64,000 nt of DNA from Microcebus murinus (GCF_040939455.1 NC_134119.1:13070501-13134500); one strand, 5' to 3'; counted from the first letter of the stretch, positions 24,261 through 38,035 are shown. Translations and numbers: made by a program. The notes: generated by a model from the letters alone, not told the origin.

Positions 24261-27109
24261 TTCTTGTAACCCCTTTTCTTTTAAACAAAACATTCCCCCT
24301 TTTCTTTCCCTGGGAGAAATGGTGGGGAAACTGCATCAGGTCTTAAATAGGGGAAGGGGAAAACACTTGCGGGGTGACAGTCCCCTAGAAAACCCTGAAG
24401 GCAAAGGTAGGTCTTTAAAAGTCCAGCCACTTCCAATATGTGATCTCTTTGTTTCTTTTGCCTTCTTTCCCCTTCTCTCTCCTGTGGCAGAGGCAACAGA
24501 CATTTGTCAGCCTGGGAGCCCTAGATCTAGCTTTGCCTCTAGCTGACCCTGAAAAGAAAGATACATTCATAGGGGCCTTCGCCACCCCACAGCAGAGATT
24601 TAAAAAGGGAATAATTTTAGAGGCCCTTTGGTTGCTGTTAAAATGCAAAAATGAGTGAGGACTCACCCTTGGCTTCAGGTTGCTGAGACTGTGGTTGCCC
24701 TTCCCCCTCCCGCTCTCCTTGCAGACAAACAGGCAGTGGCCACGCCAGCTCCACAGCCAGTGGCTGCCACCCCTCACCCTCCTCACGATTGCCTACCTAC
24801 GGGCCGGCACAGGGCCAGTAGCCGGTCCTTGCCCTGGCATGGCCTTGGGCACTGTGCCCTCTTTTCTCCCCTGAAGCTAAAAAGCAGTCACCTTGAAAAA
24901 CTCCCCACTCCCAGCACCAGAGGAGTTCTGAGGCCAGTTCTCAGACCTGTAACAGTAAATTACATTATTCACCATGAGGCTGTTAGTTTGGCCTCTAAAG
25001 TGGGTTTTGCGAAACCCATTGTTAATTCTCAGGGTTCTGTTGGGAGTGGACAAAAATCTAATTTGTGAGTATCCTGTGCATTGGATAGGGGAATGTTTCA
25101 CTTGTGTTTTCTCCTCTGCAGGCTGGGATTGTCTTTCCTTGATGTTAACTGTCTTAGGACTGGCTGCTTCAGAGGGCTGGGTGTTTGGTGGCTGTTTTCA
25201 GGCTTATAAACAGCCCTTTTATTTTACCTTGGCCTCAGACTGAGGTGCAGCCCTTTAGCTTGGCTTTTCAGATGCCTGCTGTTCTTGAAGCACTTTCATT
25301 TTACCTAGCTTGTTTTTTGGTATGGATGCAAAGCTGGTTTCTAATAAGACCGAGAAGGGGGAACAGGCTTCCTCTCCACCCCCCACACCACCCCAGCCTG
25401 CTCCCTTGGAACATTTTTGTGTTTGCACAGACACCTGTCTGTCTGCATTTTATGCCACGGGGCTGCAGAATTCCTAACCTTCTACCCACCTAATTTGAGG
25501 GCATTGAGGCCTCATCACAGAGCCTCATGTGGAAGGCTCGGATCTAAAAGGGAAGAGGCTTTTCCTTGGAACCTGTGACTTCACAAACTCTCCTTGTCAT
25601 TGCAGATTTTTTTTTTAAGCTTCTAAACGTTGGGTTGTTGGTATCCCTTGGTTGAGCTTTTCCTAGTTCTGATATTTAGGAAGGTGGCTTTGAAACTAGC
25701 AGGGCTGCTTAAACAAGAGCTACAGCTATTGAACAAACTGCTACCATTTTAGCTTCAATACAGGAATGAGGCAGTGTTGCCAGACGCCATTTTAAGAATC
25801 CTGCATAAATAGCTTAGCTACCGATGACTCTGCCTGTTTTAGGTGAGTGCTTATATAAAGCTGCTCTGCTAACCATTCCCTCCCCCCCTCCCAAATTTCT
25901 TAAAAAATTAATTGCAGATTTAGGGAAGCATGGTTTTTTATTTTGATGTTAACTATTTTGTTATCTGGAAGAGGAAGATGTTATGCCTTGGGGTTAAGTA
26001 TTTCTTATAGCCTGGATCATTCTGGTATTTTGAATGAAAGTAAAAACCAGAAAAAGTCCTTTCGAATGATGCATGATTCTTGAATTGCTGTGAAATGATC
26101 CTCATCTCGAGAACCAGAGTCTTGTGCATGTTGGTTATATATTCTAGATGGGTTTAGATATTCTTCGTTAGAAGTCAGTAGGGGCATGGGGCACTTGGGG
26201 AATAGAAATATCTGGGCATTGTGCATCCAGGCATTTTTCTTAAACTAGATGCTTTCTCTTTTTTTTCTCTCTCTCTCTCTTTTACAAGTGTTGGGGATGA
26301 GATTCCTGGGAATTACGGACCAGCCTTGAGTCCTCAGAATTAATAATCAGAAGGCTTAAAGCATCCTGGAGGTGCAGCAGTTCATCTGCAACTTTTAATT
26401 GCTCTTTTTTCAGTGCATGCAGGATAAGAAGTAAGCATAAGCTTTCTTGGTCATGCACTGGGGGAGAAATCTTCATTCTTTTTGCTACTAGATGGGATGG
26501 TCTTGGTTGTGTTTGCAGGCACTGTTATTTCTTCTTCAAATTGCCTGAAATGTGTCAGTTTGTGAAATCCACAGGCAAGTGACTTGGGTACATGTGAGTG
26601 TAAGTGGTGGTGGTAGTGTATACAATGTATGTAACTAGTTGATACTGTATTTTCCTCTTGGGGCGAGAGGCTGTTGTTTGGTTTTCAGCTAATTTTTACC
26701 CATTTCTTTAGGGGGGAGGGGAGTCTAGTCTTCTCAACAGACCTTTAAAGAAAAAAAAAAGTAACAGTTTGAAACAAGGGCTTGTTTGTCTCATTGTTTT
26801 TGATTTAAACTATCAGGGATGCTGGAAGCTAGTACATATGGAAGGAGAGAACCTGTCTATTTTCTAAGACCTTAATGTGTTAATGATAGAAGTTCAAAGT
26901 ATTTTTTGCAGATGCATTTGCTTTTTCTTTTTAAGAATTATTATTTGACTTTTTTATTCTCTCCTAAGTGACTGAATAGTTCTTAATCTAAATTGCCCAA
27001 GATTTGTGGGACGTTCAGACAGGTACAAATCTTTTGTCGCTACCACTTTTGATGTAATATTCATAGTTTTTTCCCCCAATAACATACTAGTTCTTAACAC
27101 TAAACCAGA

Positions 27110-27157
27110 AAAAGGAGGGGGGGGGGTGGGCAGAGAGAGAGAGAGAGAGAGAGAGAT
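27110..27157. repeat. Poly-G and (GA)n microsatellite
   Basis: A G-rich run (27115-27130) is followed by about 12 GA units. Confidence 0.85.
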
Positions 27158-28550
27158 TAGTGGTATAGAAAAAAGGAAGTCCCTTTAGATGTGGCTATTC
27201 AGAATGACTAATTTTGCATTCTGGTCTTTGCTTTTGTAAACGAAGTTTTTTTTTTCCCCCATCTTCTTCTAATGCATAGACGCTGCAGTTTCCTTTAGTC
27301 AAATACAAGATTGTGTGTGTGCACGCATGTGGCTGCATGCATGCATGTAGGTGCACGGGTTCCTTTTGAAAGGATGGCTTGCTGATCTGTGAAAAAGATG
27401 GTTTTCTTAAATTGTTGTGCTTAAAATCCTGGGCTATAAAGTGGTGGTGCTATTGCTAAAGTTAGGTGATAATGGTGCCCACTTGTATAATACTTGGAAA
27501 GATAAAACAGCTTAACTTTTTCCTCCCTCTCTCTTCTCCAGAATTATCTTAAACTCAGCAGCAAATAAGCCACCACATAACTAGTTTGCATTTTCTTCGC
27601 CTCTCAGCATTCCTGCCTGAAGTATTCAGCTCCTCTAGGCTGTTACAAGCCAAATAATTGTTCTCCTGAATGCAGCCTTCCCCCAAGATCAATACACCTT
27701 TGAATGTTTTCATCGCTGCAGAAATCCTTCAAGTGGGTTTTTTTGGCTCGGTTATGCATAATTGTTTCCTTCACCACTGTACGTTTTGGTTGGATCACAG
27801 ATTAGCATTTTTTCTACCACTGAAAATATGGGATTGGTTTCAAAAAGTTTAGGATTTCACATACTTTATGCTAAAGAGGGAAACAGAATTCGAGTTGCTA
27901 GAAAGATCAAGGTTGCTATTTGTTCTTTTGAAGTTAACCATCTACCCATCTCTGAGGGCTGGATGGGGCATTTTGTTCAAATTTATTTCCAATCACTCCA
28001 AGCAAGAACCCATCAACAGCATCCAGTTGGATGACCTGTGTATGTTCCAGGCAGAGTGTGGCGTTCCTGAGTTGAGAATGTTTTCCTCTTAAATTGCAGT
28101 AGAAAGTATTAGTGCTAAAATCACCTCCAATAAATCGCTGTTGTATTATTGCATATAAGTGAAGTGTTTAAATTTAGCAGGAATTTAAATTTCTTCTGAT
28201 GAAAACCTTTTGTGACAACATGTCAGTTGTTTCTTTGGTGATTTTTTTTTTTTTTTTTTTGGTCATAGGCTTTTGCTGTGTAAATGAAATTGTTGACGGG
28301 CTCAGTATTAGAATGTTAAATGTGTTAGTATTGTGATTTAAACCCTAATTACCTTCCTTTCTTCTCTCTGCTGGGATTAGTTAAGTGTGAGGCCTCCAAG
28401 CTCATAATTTAATTCTGGGGCATAATCTTCCTTTCTCCCTAGCTCCCATCCTGAATCCTCTTCCCCAACCAACGTGGAAGTCTCCCAAACACATCTCCAT
28501 CTTACGCTGGGGTTCAGGTTCCAGGCCTGAGGCTGCTTTTTTGGACTTGT

Positions 28551-28894
<344 letters not shown>

Positions 28895-30053
28895 TGGACT
28901 TGTCTTTTGCCTCATTGCAGTGCCAGACCGTGGAACACAGATGGGACATTCTCTCTTCCTCAGCTTCCTTCTTCCTGTCCTGGCTTTGAGTCTTCCACAT
29001 GGAAAATTCCATCCATATCAGTTGGTGATGCACCCATTTCTTCCCGTGGAACCAGTCTGATGGAATTGCATCTAGAGCAATTGCTCAGATTCCTGTCACT
29101 TCAGTCGCAGCCTGAATGTTTTGGAAAGCTCTAGCACCTCGCATGATTTGCATCTATAAAAGCAGAGCTTCATTTCTTCCTTTGGCTTAGCTTGCAAGGG
29201 GAAGATCTGAAGCGATCTGCTCTCTGTTCATCCCAAGTTCCAGCCCAGAGGGGAAGAAAGTTCTGGATGATAGACCCTCCTAGCAGAGGAACCTGCTTTA
29301 TTCACTTTTCTCTCCAACCCTCAACTCTCAGCCTCGTGTCCTTTAAATAATCCTTCTTCTTTCCACTTTTGTGGTGGGGGATAACTGGTCACAGGTGATA
29401 GCAAGCCCTGTCTGTTACAGAGAGGAAACATTCATGGGGTGGAAGTGTGGAGACCCCAGTCTTAATTATTGGGATAAATGCTTCTAGGTTAAATGTTTTA
29501 AGACCAGGTTTTTAGCTTCTTGCCTGGGCATATTTTCCTGCTTTGTAATTTAACCTATATCTTTTTTTCATGTTCCTGCCTCATTGGGAAAATTGTAAGA
29601 TTTAGAGGGGAGGTCTGGGAAATACTCTTTGCCTTGAAGAATTGAGAGATCAGAAGTCTGGGTACCCTGCAGCACACCTCCGGCCTGCCTGCCTTCGAAC
29701 CCTGTGTTAACAGTGAGAAACTTGTTTATTCGAAGGCTGGGCTCTCATTGGCCCACAGGGGTAGATTGTAATTGTGTGTCTAAAAAAATGCCTTTTGCAT
29801 CCCCCAGTAGCATGGCAACTGGAATAGTAATTTGACTTAAAAAAAGGAACAACCTTGTGTTTTTTAAAAAAACTGCTTTAGGAGTCTTAACTCTTTGTTG
29901 AAATCAGGTGTGGGTTTCTTCCTCCCCAAGCCCTGGACAAGGATGGGGGAATGTCTGCAAGGTGGGTTTGTTGCTAGAACTTTTCAAATAGCTGCCCCCA
30001 GGGGGCAAGTTCTCAGCCTACCTAAACATGAACATTAATTTGCTCTGTTTCAG

Positions 30054-30124
30054 CTTGGCCGAAGAGGAAATAAAAACAGAACAGGAGGTGGTAGAGGGCA
30101 TGGATATCTCTACTCGCTCCAAAG
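30054..30124 (+). CDS. ZMYND8: ZMYND8 coding exon 2 (residues S5-K28, contains alternative start M21)
   Basis: The exon follows a good acceptor (tttgctctgtttcag, ending 30053) and ends AAAG before the donor gtgagt at 30125. It is 71 nt, entered in phase 2 and left in phase 1. It encodes S-LAEEEIKTEQEVVEG-MDISTRSK, as I recall the mammalian ZMYND8 N-terminus. An internal ATG at 30100-30102 has G at -3 and G at +4, a strong context. It is the start of the shorter canonical form (MDISTRSK...), so transcripts with a different first exon can still initiate here. The acidic stretch before it contains I-K-T-E, a classical SUMO-acceptor pattern present only in the longer form. The segment is probably disordered and lies N-terminal to the PHD-bromo-PWWP module, which is encoded beyond this window. 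The next exon begins 26.3 kb downstream and completes the split Asp codon. Confidence 0.97.
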
Positions 30125-30125
30125 G

Positions 30126-31500
30126 TGAGTAACAATCTTGTATCATCTATTGAAGAGCTAAGGAGGAAATTGGAATTTCTTTTTTGTTGTTGTAGAGCAG
30201 TGGAGTGTGGCTCTCTGAGCTGACGCTGCAACTCTCGTCGGATTTTGCATGTAGGACCTTTGATGGATGAACCTAATTTATGGAGAAATCTCCTCCTTTT
30301 GATTTTCTTTCCCTTGCGTGTCTGTGTAGGTGTACTGACTTGTCGGCAATCGTCCTGACGGTAAATTTTACTGGTGTGTCATGACAGAGGGCGGGCTGGC
30401 TACCTCTCCACAGGGTGACTTTCAAGAGTCAGAATTTAAATGAAGCATGTTCTGGAAGCAACCGGGAGTCTCCAGCTGCTGCTGGTTTTCTGATTGTAAC
30501 AACGGGCCTCTTTGGAATGAAATCGAAGAAGTGGGATGTAGTCAGCCCATTTCATTGGAAAACGGTGGTCTTGGGTTAGAGCTAACAAGGAAATGCAGGG
30601 CTTTCTGGAATCCTGGGGCCGGTGTTTGCATTTATTTCAAAATTTAGCAAATTAGAGCAAACACAGTTTATGTTTTTATTCAGAAGCCTGTAGGAGTTTT
30701 CTAGTTGAGGGATTGGTACTTTGCATTTGGTCTGTGTGACAGAGATTTTATGAGGCTTCCCAAAAGGAAGCAGTTGCTCACTTTTGCCTTCAGGGTGCTT
30801 TTAAAAATGAGCTACTGGAGTATTTTTCATATCTTTGGTTGATGAAAAGGCTCATCTCCAAACTTAATGTTGTGCCGAGGAGTTTTTATTCCTCCAGCAA
30901 GTCAGTGAGTGCCTGCTCTGCCCACACAGCCCAGTGCTCAGGGTTGCGAGAAAGGAGGAAAAGGCTAGAAGAGGGGGTTGTTGCAGACCTTCGGGAAGGA
31001 GGGTCTGATCTAGCTAGAGTGTCGCAAAAAGCGCCTCCTTAAAGGCGTCTGAAGCATAAAGTGTTTTGAGGGATTTTGTAAGACAGCGTGTCATTTGGGA
31101 CAAGAGCTGGGGGTCACATGATCAGGGCTGTGACCTTGGACGCCACTGCTCCCTGGCAGGGCTGGAGAGGAGGCACACTCAGGGGAAGGCCAGGCTGCCT
31201 GGGGAGCTGGCTGGGGAGCCGGAGGGGGGTGGAGCGGGCGGGCCAGAGGGCTGAACCCGCCTCACGGCAGGAGGTTCTAGTACCCAGATGGTGAGGAGAG
31301 CCCTGGGGGACTTTTGAGCAAGGAAGGTGCCTTCACACAGAGGTGCTTTGAGACCGTGGATGATGAGGGAAGCATATGCCACTCCACCATCCTGGGCCCT
31401 TGATGTGGTCAGAATTGATTGTGGTCCAGTAGGAAATGGGACAGAATGGAGAATGAGAGAGCCCAGAGAGAGGGGGCCGGGAGGGGCGGGTCTTGTCCTC
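30126..31500. other. Unique sequence after exon 2, no gene seen
   Basis: GC content rises at 31130-31260 but CpG stays sparse. No repeat was recognised with confidence. Confidence 0.35.
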
Positions 31501-31539
31501 GTTCTGCCACTCAGTCTCCTCTGGGGGCCTGGACACCCT

Positions 31540-31790
31540 GTCTCTGTCCCTCTGTTTTCTTATCTGGGAAATGGGGTCTTGGGTTAGGTTCTGTCTAAGA
31601 TTCCTTCCATTTTGGCTTGTAAAAATAGCACTTGCTGACAGTATTTACGAAGGCTCGTGCTCTTACGGGAACTTTCTCTTGCTGAACTCTGATCCCCTTA
31701 CGGGGTAGGCGTCCTTCCCACTTTGCAGATGAGGAAACTTGTGTCTCACGGGCAGTGAGTGGCAGGATTGCGCCGAGAGCTGCTTCCTTC
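31540..31790 (-). mobile_element. MIR-like fragments
   Basis: ttatctgggaaatggggtctt is a forward-type MIR tail. ctttgcagatgaggaaacttg is a reverse MIR-type core near 31725. Confidence 0.45.
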
Positions 31791-31979
31791 CTGGACATGC
31801 CTGTGATGCCACGTAGCCCCGTTGCGGAGACTTTTCCAGAAGGGTCAGTCAGGGATGGTCACCCTGCCCTGCTCAAGCCACACCTGTGCGTGGAGACCTC
31901 TCTCCTCATCTTCCTCTGTGCCCTCTGCATGCTCCTAGCCCTTCACCGGGTGGCAGCCCTCTCTGCTGCCTGAAGCACG

Positions 31980-32375
31980 ACCACTCTGGGTGACCGTCGT
32001 CCCTTCTCTCATCTGCCCCACTTCCGTCCTCTGCCCACAGCAGCCAGGGCGATCCTACAAAGCGTGGGTCAGACCCTGTGTCATTTTGCCAGCTCCTTCC
32101 AGTGACCTGAACTAAGCTCAGGTCTGAAGTCACTCTGGCCCGCCTGCCTCCCCGGCCCGCCCGCTTCACCTCCGTGTCCTTTGAGACCTTCGGTTCACCT
32201 TGTCCCACTTCTCCCCTGACTCCGCTTGGCCGCCGCCTCTGTTCCTCCTCGGAGTCCCCCCGCGCGTCCTTTGCCCTAGGGCCGGCTGCCTGTTCTCGTT
32301 GCTCAGCTCGGCTCAGGCGTTGTCTCCTCAGACAGGCTTTTGGTGGCCACCTGGTCTGAAGGAGTCATTCCATCA
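31980..32375 (+). mobile_element. L2 fragment
   Basis: The text cagccagggcgatcctacaaag, tcagaccctgtgtcattttgcc and cagacaggcttttggtgg, in L2 order. Confidence 0.65.
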
Positions 32376-32379
32376 TTTT

Positions 32380-34035
32380 TTTACTGTGTTTTTAAAAACA
32401 ACCTTTTGGGGTTGTTTCAGATTTTCAGCAAAGTTGTGAAGATAGTGCTGAGAGTCCCGTGTCAGCGTCCCCTGTTACTGCCATCCTGCATTCGTATGGC
32501 ACATTTCTCATGGTTAAGTAATCGATAGGGGTGTGTTATTGATACCACTGTACTTCATGCAGATTTCCTTGCCTTTTCCACTAGGATATCACCTTACGTT
32601 TAGTTGTCGTGTCTACTTAGGCTCCTCTCGACTGTGATAGTTTCTCAGACTCTTCTTGTTTCTGATGACCTTGACAGTTTCTGGGGAGTACTGGCCAGGT
32701 GTTTTGTAGAGTGTCGCAGTTGGGATTTGTTTGATGTATTTCTCACGATGAGACTGTGTGGTGTGATGGGCTTTGGGGTGGAAGACCACAGAGGTAAATT
32801 GCTGTTTTCATTTCATCGTATCAAAGGCATGTGGGCTCTGTCCCTGCTGATGTTGATTTTTAAGAAAAAATTTTTTTTGGAGATAGAGTCTCGCTTTGTT
32901 GCCCAGGCTAGAGTGAGTGCTGTGGCGTCAGCATAGCTCACAGCAACCTCAAACTCCTGGCTCAAGCAATCCTGCTGCCTCAGCCTCCCGAGTAGCTGGG
33001 ACTACAGGCATGAGCCACCATGCCCGGCTAATTTTTTCTATGTATATTAGTTGGCCAATTAGTTTCTTTCTATTTATAGTAGAGACAGGGTCTCCCTCTT
33101 GCTCAGGCTGGTTTCAAACCCCTGACCTTGAGCAATCCAACCGCCTCGGCCTTCCAGAGAGCTAGGATTACAGGCGTGAGCCACTGCGCCCAGTATATTC
33201 CTTGTTTTTTAAGAATTGTTTTTTCTCCTGCCCTTGGACATCACCGTACTATGCTCTTTGGAAGGACGTCACGGTGCGAGGCCCACGCCACATGTAAGGA
33301 GTGAGGGGTTGTGCTCCACCCCCTGGAGGGCAGAGTACCCACGTACATTGTTTGGAATTCTTCTGTACGGGGCATTTGTCTCTGCTGGACTCGAGGGCAG
33401 TTATGATCCAATACTGCCAGCTCTTCCCATCGGCCATTGTGTCCCCTGACAGTCCCCATCACTGTGGGGTTTGTTTGTTTCTTTACTTGCTGAGCACATT
33501 CTTCTTTCTGGCACTGTAAGATGTCCCAGGCTCATCCTTTATGAGTTCTGCCTTGGTCCTAGAATCAGCCATTTCTCCAGCGACTCTGGTTTCTCTTGTT
33601 GCAGAATGTATTAGAATCCAAGATCTGGGCACTAGGTGTGCTCATCGCTACTGGGGTGTGTTTGGTTCTAGGTTCTCTCAGTCGACAGAGCAAGGGAACG
33701 TGTATGCTCCTGTGCTTATCTGTGAGCATTTCCACGTGTGTCTCAATTAGCTCAGCACGAGCTTATGCACTTGTCTCCAGCTCTTATCCTTTATCGCATG
33801 GATCGTTCTAGACTTCTCTCCTTGCTTACCTGACCTCCCACCCCACCAGTAAGAAAGCTGGCTCCCACCATCCTTCATTTATTTGCGATTTTCTGGTACA
33901 TTTTTACCTGATCTGCAGCGTACAGCTGGATGCACTTTAACACACGTATGCACTCCTGGGACCATGACCCAGATCAAGATAATTGAACATTTCCAGCATC
34001 CAGAAGGTTCCTTGATCACTCTGATTTTGTTCGTA
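32380..34035 (+). mobile_element. L1-derived fragment, split by a lemur Alu
   Basis: The text ggcacatttctcatggttaag, accttacgtttagttgtcgtg and gatgaccttgacagtttctgg precedes the Alu. ctatgctctttggaaggacg and ttggaattcttctgtacgg follow it. A further L1-like piece (gacccagatcaagataattg) lies near 33966. Confidence 0.6.
32871..33194 (-). mobile_element. Lemur-type Alu
   Basis: A poly-T head, reverse insert ttagttggccaattagtttc and a cgcccagt end. It sits within the L1-derived repeat. Confidence 0.93.
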
Positions 34036-34114
34036 GCCCTTGTCAGGACCTTGTACTTTCTTACTTGTTTTGTTGCTCTGTCAGTGGAGGTTCTTCCTCC
34101 TATTTGTTTTTTTG

Positions 34115-34277
34115 TGTTTTTTTTTGAGATGGGGTCTTGCTCAGTTGTCAGACTGGAGTGCAGTGGCTCTTCACAGGCACAGCCGTAGTGCAGTGCATCC
34201 TCCTGGCCTCAAGTGGTCTCCCCCCATGGGCCCACGAGCATCTAGGACTACAGGCACACACCATTGCACCCCGCTTG
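34115..34277 (-). mobile_element. Old Alu monomer
   Basis: A single reverse monomer, gagatggggtcttgctcag to caccattgcaccccgc, with an internal duplication-like stretch (cagtggctcttc, cagtgcatcctc). Confidence 0.65.
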
Positions 34278-34364
34278 TAGGCACCTCTTTTAGGTGGACC
34301 TGAACCGTCACGCCTTAACCTTTCTCTTCCCTTTGATGGTCAGGATGGCATAGGGGTTTAAAAA

Positions 34365-34565
34365 AACCTGGTTTCTAGAGCCAGACTCCCTGGTTCTGGC
34401 TTGTCCTCTTCCAAGCTGAGTTATAATTGGTGGCTCAGTTTCCCCTTTGTATATGTGGATGATAAAGATGGAAGGTTATGGTTAAGATGAAATTTGCTCA
34501 CATGTACAGAGTGCTCAGAACAGTTTCTGGAACATGGTGAGTGCCCGAAAATGGTAGCCATGGTT
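34365..34565 (+). mobile_element. MIR SINE
   Basis: The text tagagccagactccctggttc, ggctcagtttcccctttg and tgctcagaacagtttctgg. Confidence 0.75.
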
Positions 34566-36000
34566 AGAGTGACCTGAGAGAGACAGTGAGCTCTTGCTGG
34601 TCGGTCTGTCCGGTGGTGAGAGCTACTCGCTGCGTTCTGCCGTTTGCCCGGCGTGCAGCCTCTGGGCAGAGAGTGTGGTGGTAGATGAGGAAACGCGCCC
34701 AGACAGACCCCTGCCCAGCGGGCACAGCCGAGAGTCACGCAGGGCGGCCCAGCAGGCAGGCTGGGAACCAGATAGAAATTTACTTCTCTCGATCTGGGAT
34801 TCCGATGCTCTGCGCTGAGCTGCTCTTGCAGCCTCCCGTCCTGTTGGCCTCTGCCACATGTGCAGAAGCTGCTCTGCAGCTGCTGGGAATGATTTTCCTA
34901 GATGCTGGGGAGCCCTGGTCTTGGAGGGGAGTCACTGAGGGGAGGGGGTCACATTGTTTCGAGGGAGACCTTTCTCTCTCCTCCGGGACCCCCGTGGGTG
35001 GTTGTCTCTGCGTGGAACTGAGCTCCCATTTCCCAGAGAGAGAGAGAGAGATCGTGTGGTGACAGTGGCTGCTTCTGTTTCTAGGGCACGTTTCTGATAG
35101 AGCCACTTAGGTCAAGCGAGGAAATTGCATGCGCAAAGGCCTGGAGTTAAGATCCTGGGTTGCTGAGGTTCTCACATGGTCAAGACGTGACGTTTGCGAA
35201 GGCCCACAGGGACGGAGGCTCATCCCTCCTTCCGTCCTAGTTATCCAGAGTCCACGGTGGGTGATCCAGGCTCAGTGAACATATTATTTCTCCAGCCGGC
35301 TTTTCTGGTGGTTTGGGAAGCTCCACGCTTCAGTCCCCAAATGGCACCACCCCGGTTGGGGTGCTTTGGCTGTGAGCAGTGGAAACCAGCTGTGGTTAAT
35401 CCGGGCACAAAGGCGGTTGGCTCATGGCGTCGGTGGGAAGCGTGGGGGTCCAGGCTGCTCTGGGAGTGGAGTTGGTCCATGGCCTTCTCAGACACAGCAG
35501 CACAAAGTCCAGGTGTCACCTGTCTGCCCTCCAACCAGGGAAGGGACACCTGGACCCGCCAACAGTGCCCCGCTGCGAAAGAGAGAACTCAAAAGGAGAT
35601 GAGGTGACCGCTATGGCATCTTGGGACACTGGCGATATTATTCTCTACTTACAGGTGGAAGACAGTCCCCGAGCTGTACTGTACTTGGGAAACTTAGAAA
35701 CTCTGGCAATAATTGGTGCAGAATTCTTTAATCCTCTTCCTACATCTAGTCCACACGACCTTTCCGGTTCTCTAACTAAATTTTAATTCGTACACCCCTC
35801 TCCTCCTGACACGTCCTCACTTATTAACTGAGTAATTCCCAAGTCAGTCATTGCCATTACGCCAGCCTTGGCATTTACTAGAGCGTTTTAGTTCTCGGGA
35901 GACAATGCTTTTGAGCTTTCAAGATGTCAGGTTGACATTTGTGTCCGAGGGTAATGATCTGCTGAAAGACGCTCAAACGTAAATCAGAAGTGCCATCTAG
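34566..36000. other. Mostly unique sequence, no gene seen
   Basis: Several overlapping 100-137 codon frames on both strands at 34594-35786 show no recognisable domain. A (GA)n run lies at 35036-35051. Confidence 0.35.
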
Positions 36001-36009
36001 ATGCCAGGC

Positions 36010-36200
36010 GTGTCTGTGTAGCTAGTATTTTGTGAGTATTTACTAGGCGCCGGGTGTTATATGCAAATTACTTCAACTGAGTCTCATAATAATGCCATGA
36101 TGTCGCATGTTGTTAGTCCCATTTTATAGCTGAAGAAACTGAGGCTCAGATGGAGTAATGAGGTAGCAGAGTAGGGTCAGAGCTGGGATCAGGTTTAATC
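36010..36200 (-). mobile_element. MIR SINE
   Basis: The text gtgagtatttactaggcgccgg, cccattttatagctgaag and aaactgaggctcagatgg. Confidence 0.75.
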
Positions 36201-37680
36201 TTTGGTTTTAAACCTTTGTACTTCAACATGAGTTGCATCCTTGAGGGTTCCAAGCCCAGTGCTCGCAGGCTTAGCTGGTAGATAGATCAGTGATTGTACC
36301 TGGTATCTGAGGATGCCCGGGGGGGGGGGCTCTGGTGAATGGGAGAGAGGGTCTCCATTAGATCGCTGACCAGCAGGAATATGGCTCACTCAGTGTTGCC
36401 AGCTGGGACACCCCCACGCCGTAAAACTGCCTTGATTTAGAAATGTGGTCCGTGCAGACCAGTTTCTCAAAAGACCATGCACGAACCCGACAAAACACAT
36501 TTCCGGGTCAGAAGTGGCCGAGAGCTGTCATTTTGCATTCTTTACAGAAGACTGGTCATGGCACAGTTCATTGCAGGATTTGGCCGTACCGTGCATACAG
36601 AGCAAGCCCCTCGAAGGCCAGGCATTTGAAGCCTGAAAAATGATGGACTCTGGGAGTTGAGTTCACGTCTCTGTACAAAGGCGCCCCTGTTTGGGCTGCT
36701 TGCATCCTGATCCTGCCATGTGTGCATTCTGTGGTAATGATCGTGGTGTGCGATGCCAGGCTGCCAAAGCCGAAACCATTTTAAGAAATGTCTGTGTAAT
36801 GTCACCGGCACAAGGGAATGAGCTGCTTGGAAACATGCACAGATGCAGCGGAAGCCCAAGATATTAAAATCTCAAACAGTATCATTCTTGCTGCGATTTG
36901 CCTGGGCATGGCTATGTTTTCAGAGACAGGATGCTAGAGAATATACAATTATAGCAATTTGCTAACCAGCCCCAGACCTTAATTAGTACAGGATCCTTGT
37001 TCTCACTGTTGTATGTAAATTAAGACTTTCACAAAGGGATTGTTTATGAGGACGCCTGTGAGATAGAGACCTTCTGCCATTTTTTTTTCCCCAAGGAAAC
37101 TCTTTAAGAAAATAGAACCGTAAACAGTTTTAAATCACAGTGCAATGCAGAAGTGCTGAGAATTTTTCTTTCAAAAAATGAGCATCAGTATTTTTAACTC
37201 TATTTTGGCTCTTCTACATTTCCGACAGCCCAAGAAGTGCCATCCACGTACTGTGCAGTGGAAAGAATTTATGAGTTAGATAACTACCAGATTGTTCCTC
37301 TCCTAACAAGGTCTAAAATATCCCAGAACTCTGGAGTTGTCTGATTATGGTTTTGCAAATGAGAAATCTTCTACCTTCTCTTGGCCAGCCTTGTCTCCAC
37401 CGTGCATCTGTTCGTGGAACCCTGTCGGCAGCTCTGTGCTATTGAGCTTTGTGGTTCACTTGGGGAAACCTTGAGTTTGTCCCATTTTTGAAGCGTGATC
37501 CACGTTATGTGTTTATGTGACTATTATTATTCTAGAAGACTGTGATCTAAAATCGACCATTTTCAAGCTTAGTTTAAAAAGAACCATCTCTTCTTCCTTT
37601 TTTTTTTTCTTTTAAATGCCTGTAGAATAAACGTATCAACTCTGAGGACTTGTAGAGATGCTGGCACATTTTTTGCCTGA
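36201..37680. other. Unique intron 2 sequence, no gene seen
   Basis: A 10-G run lies at 36320-36329. AT-rich, repeat-free stretches at 36860-37340 could be conserved noncoding DNA, but nothing more can be said. Confidence 0.35.

Positions 37681-38035
<355 letters not shown>

Noticed and set aside
24655..25068. A 137-codon + strand frame after a strong acceptor in intron 1
   Set aside because: It has no partner donor and no recognisable domain. I kept only the acceptor as a lead.
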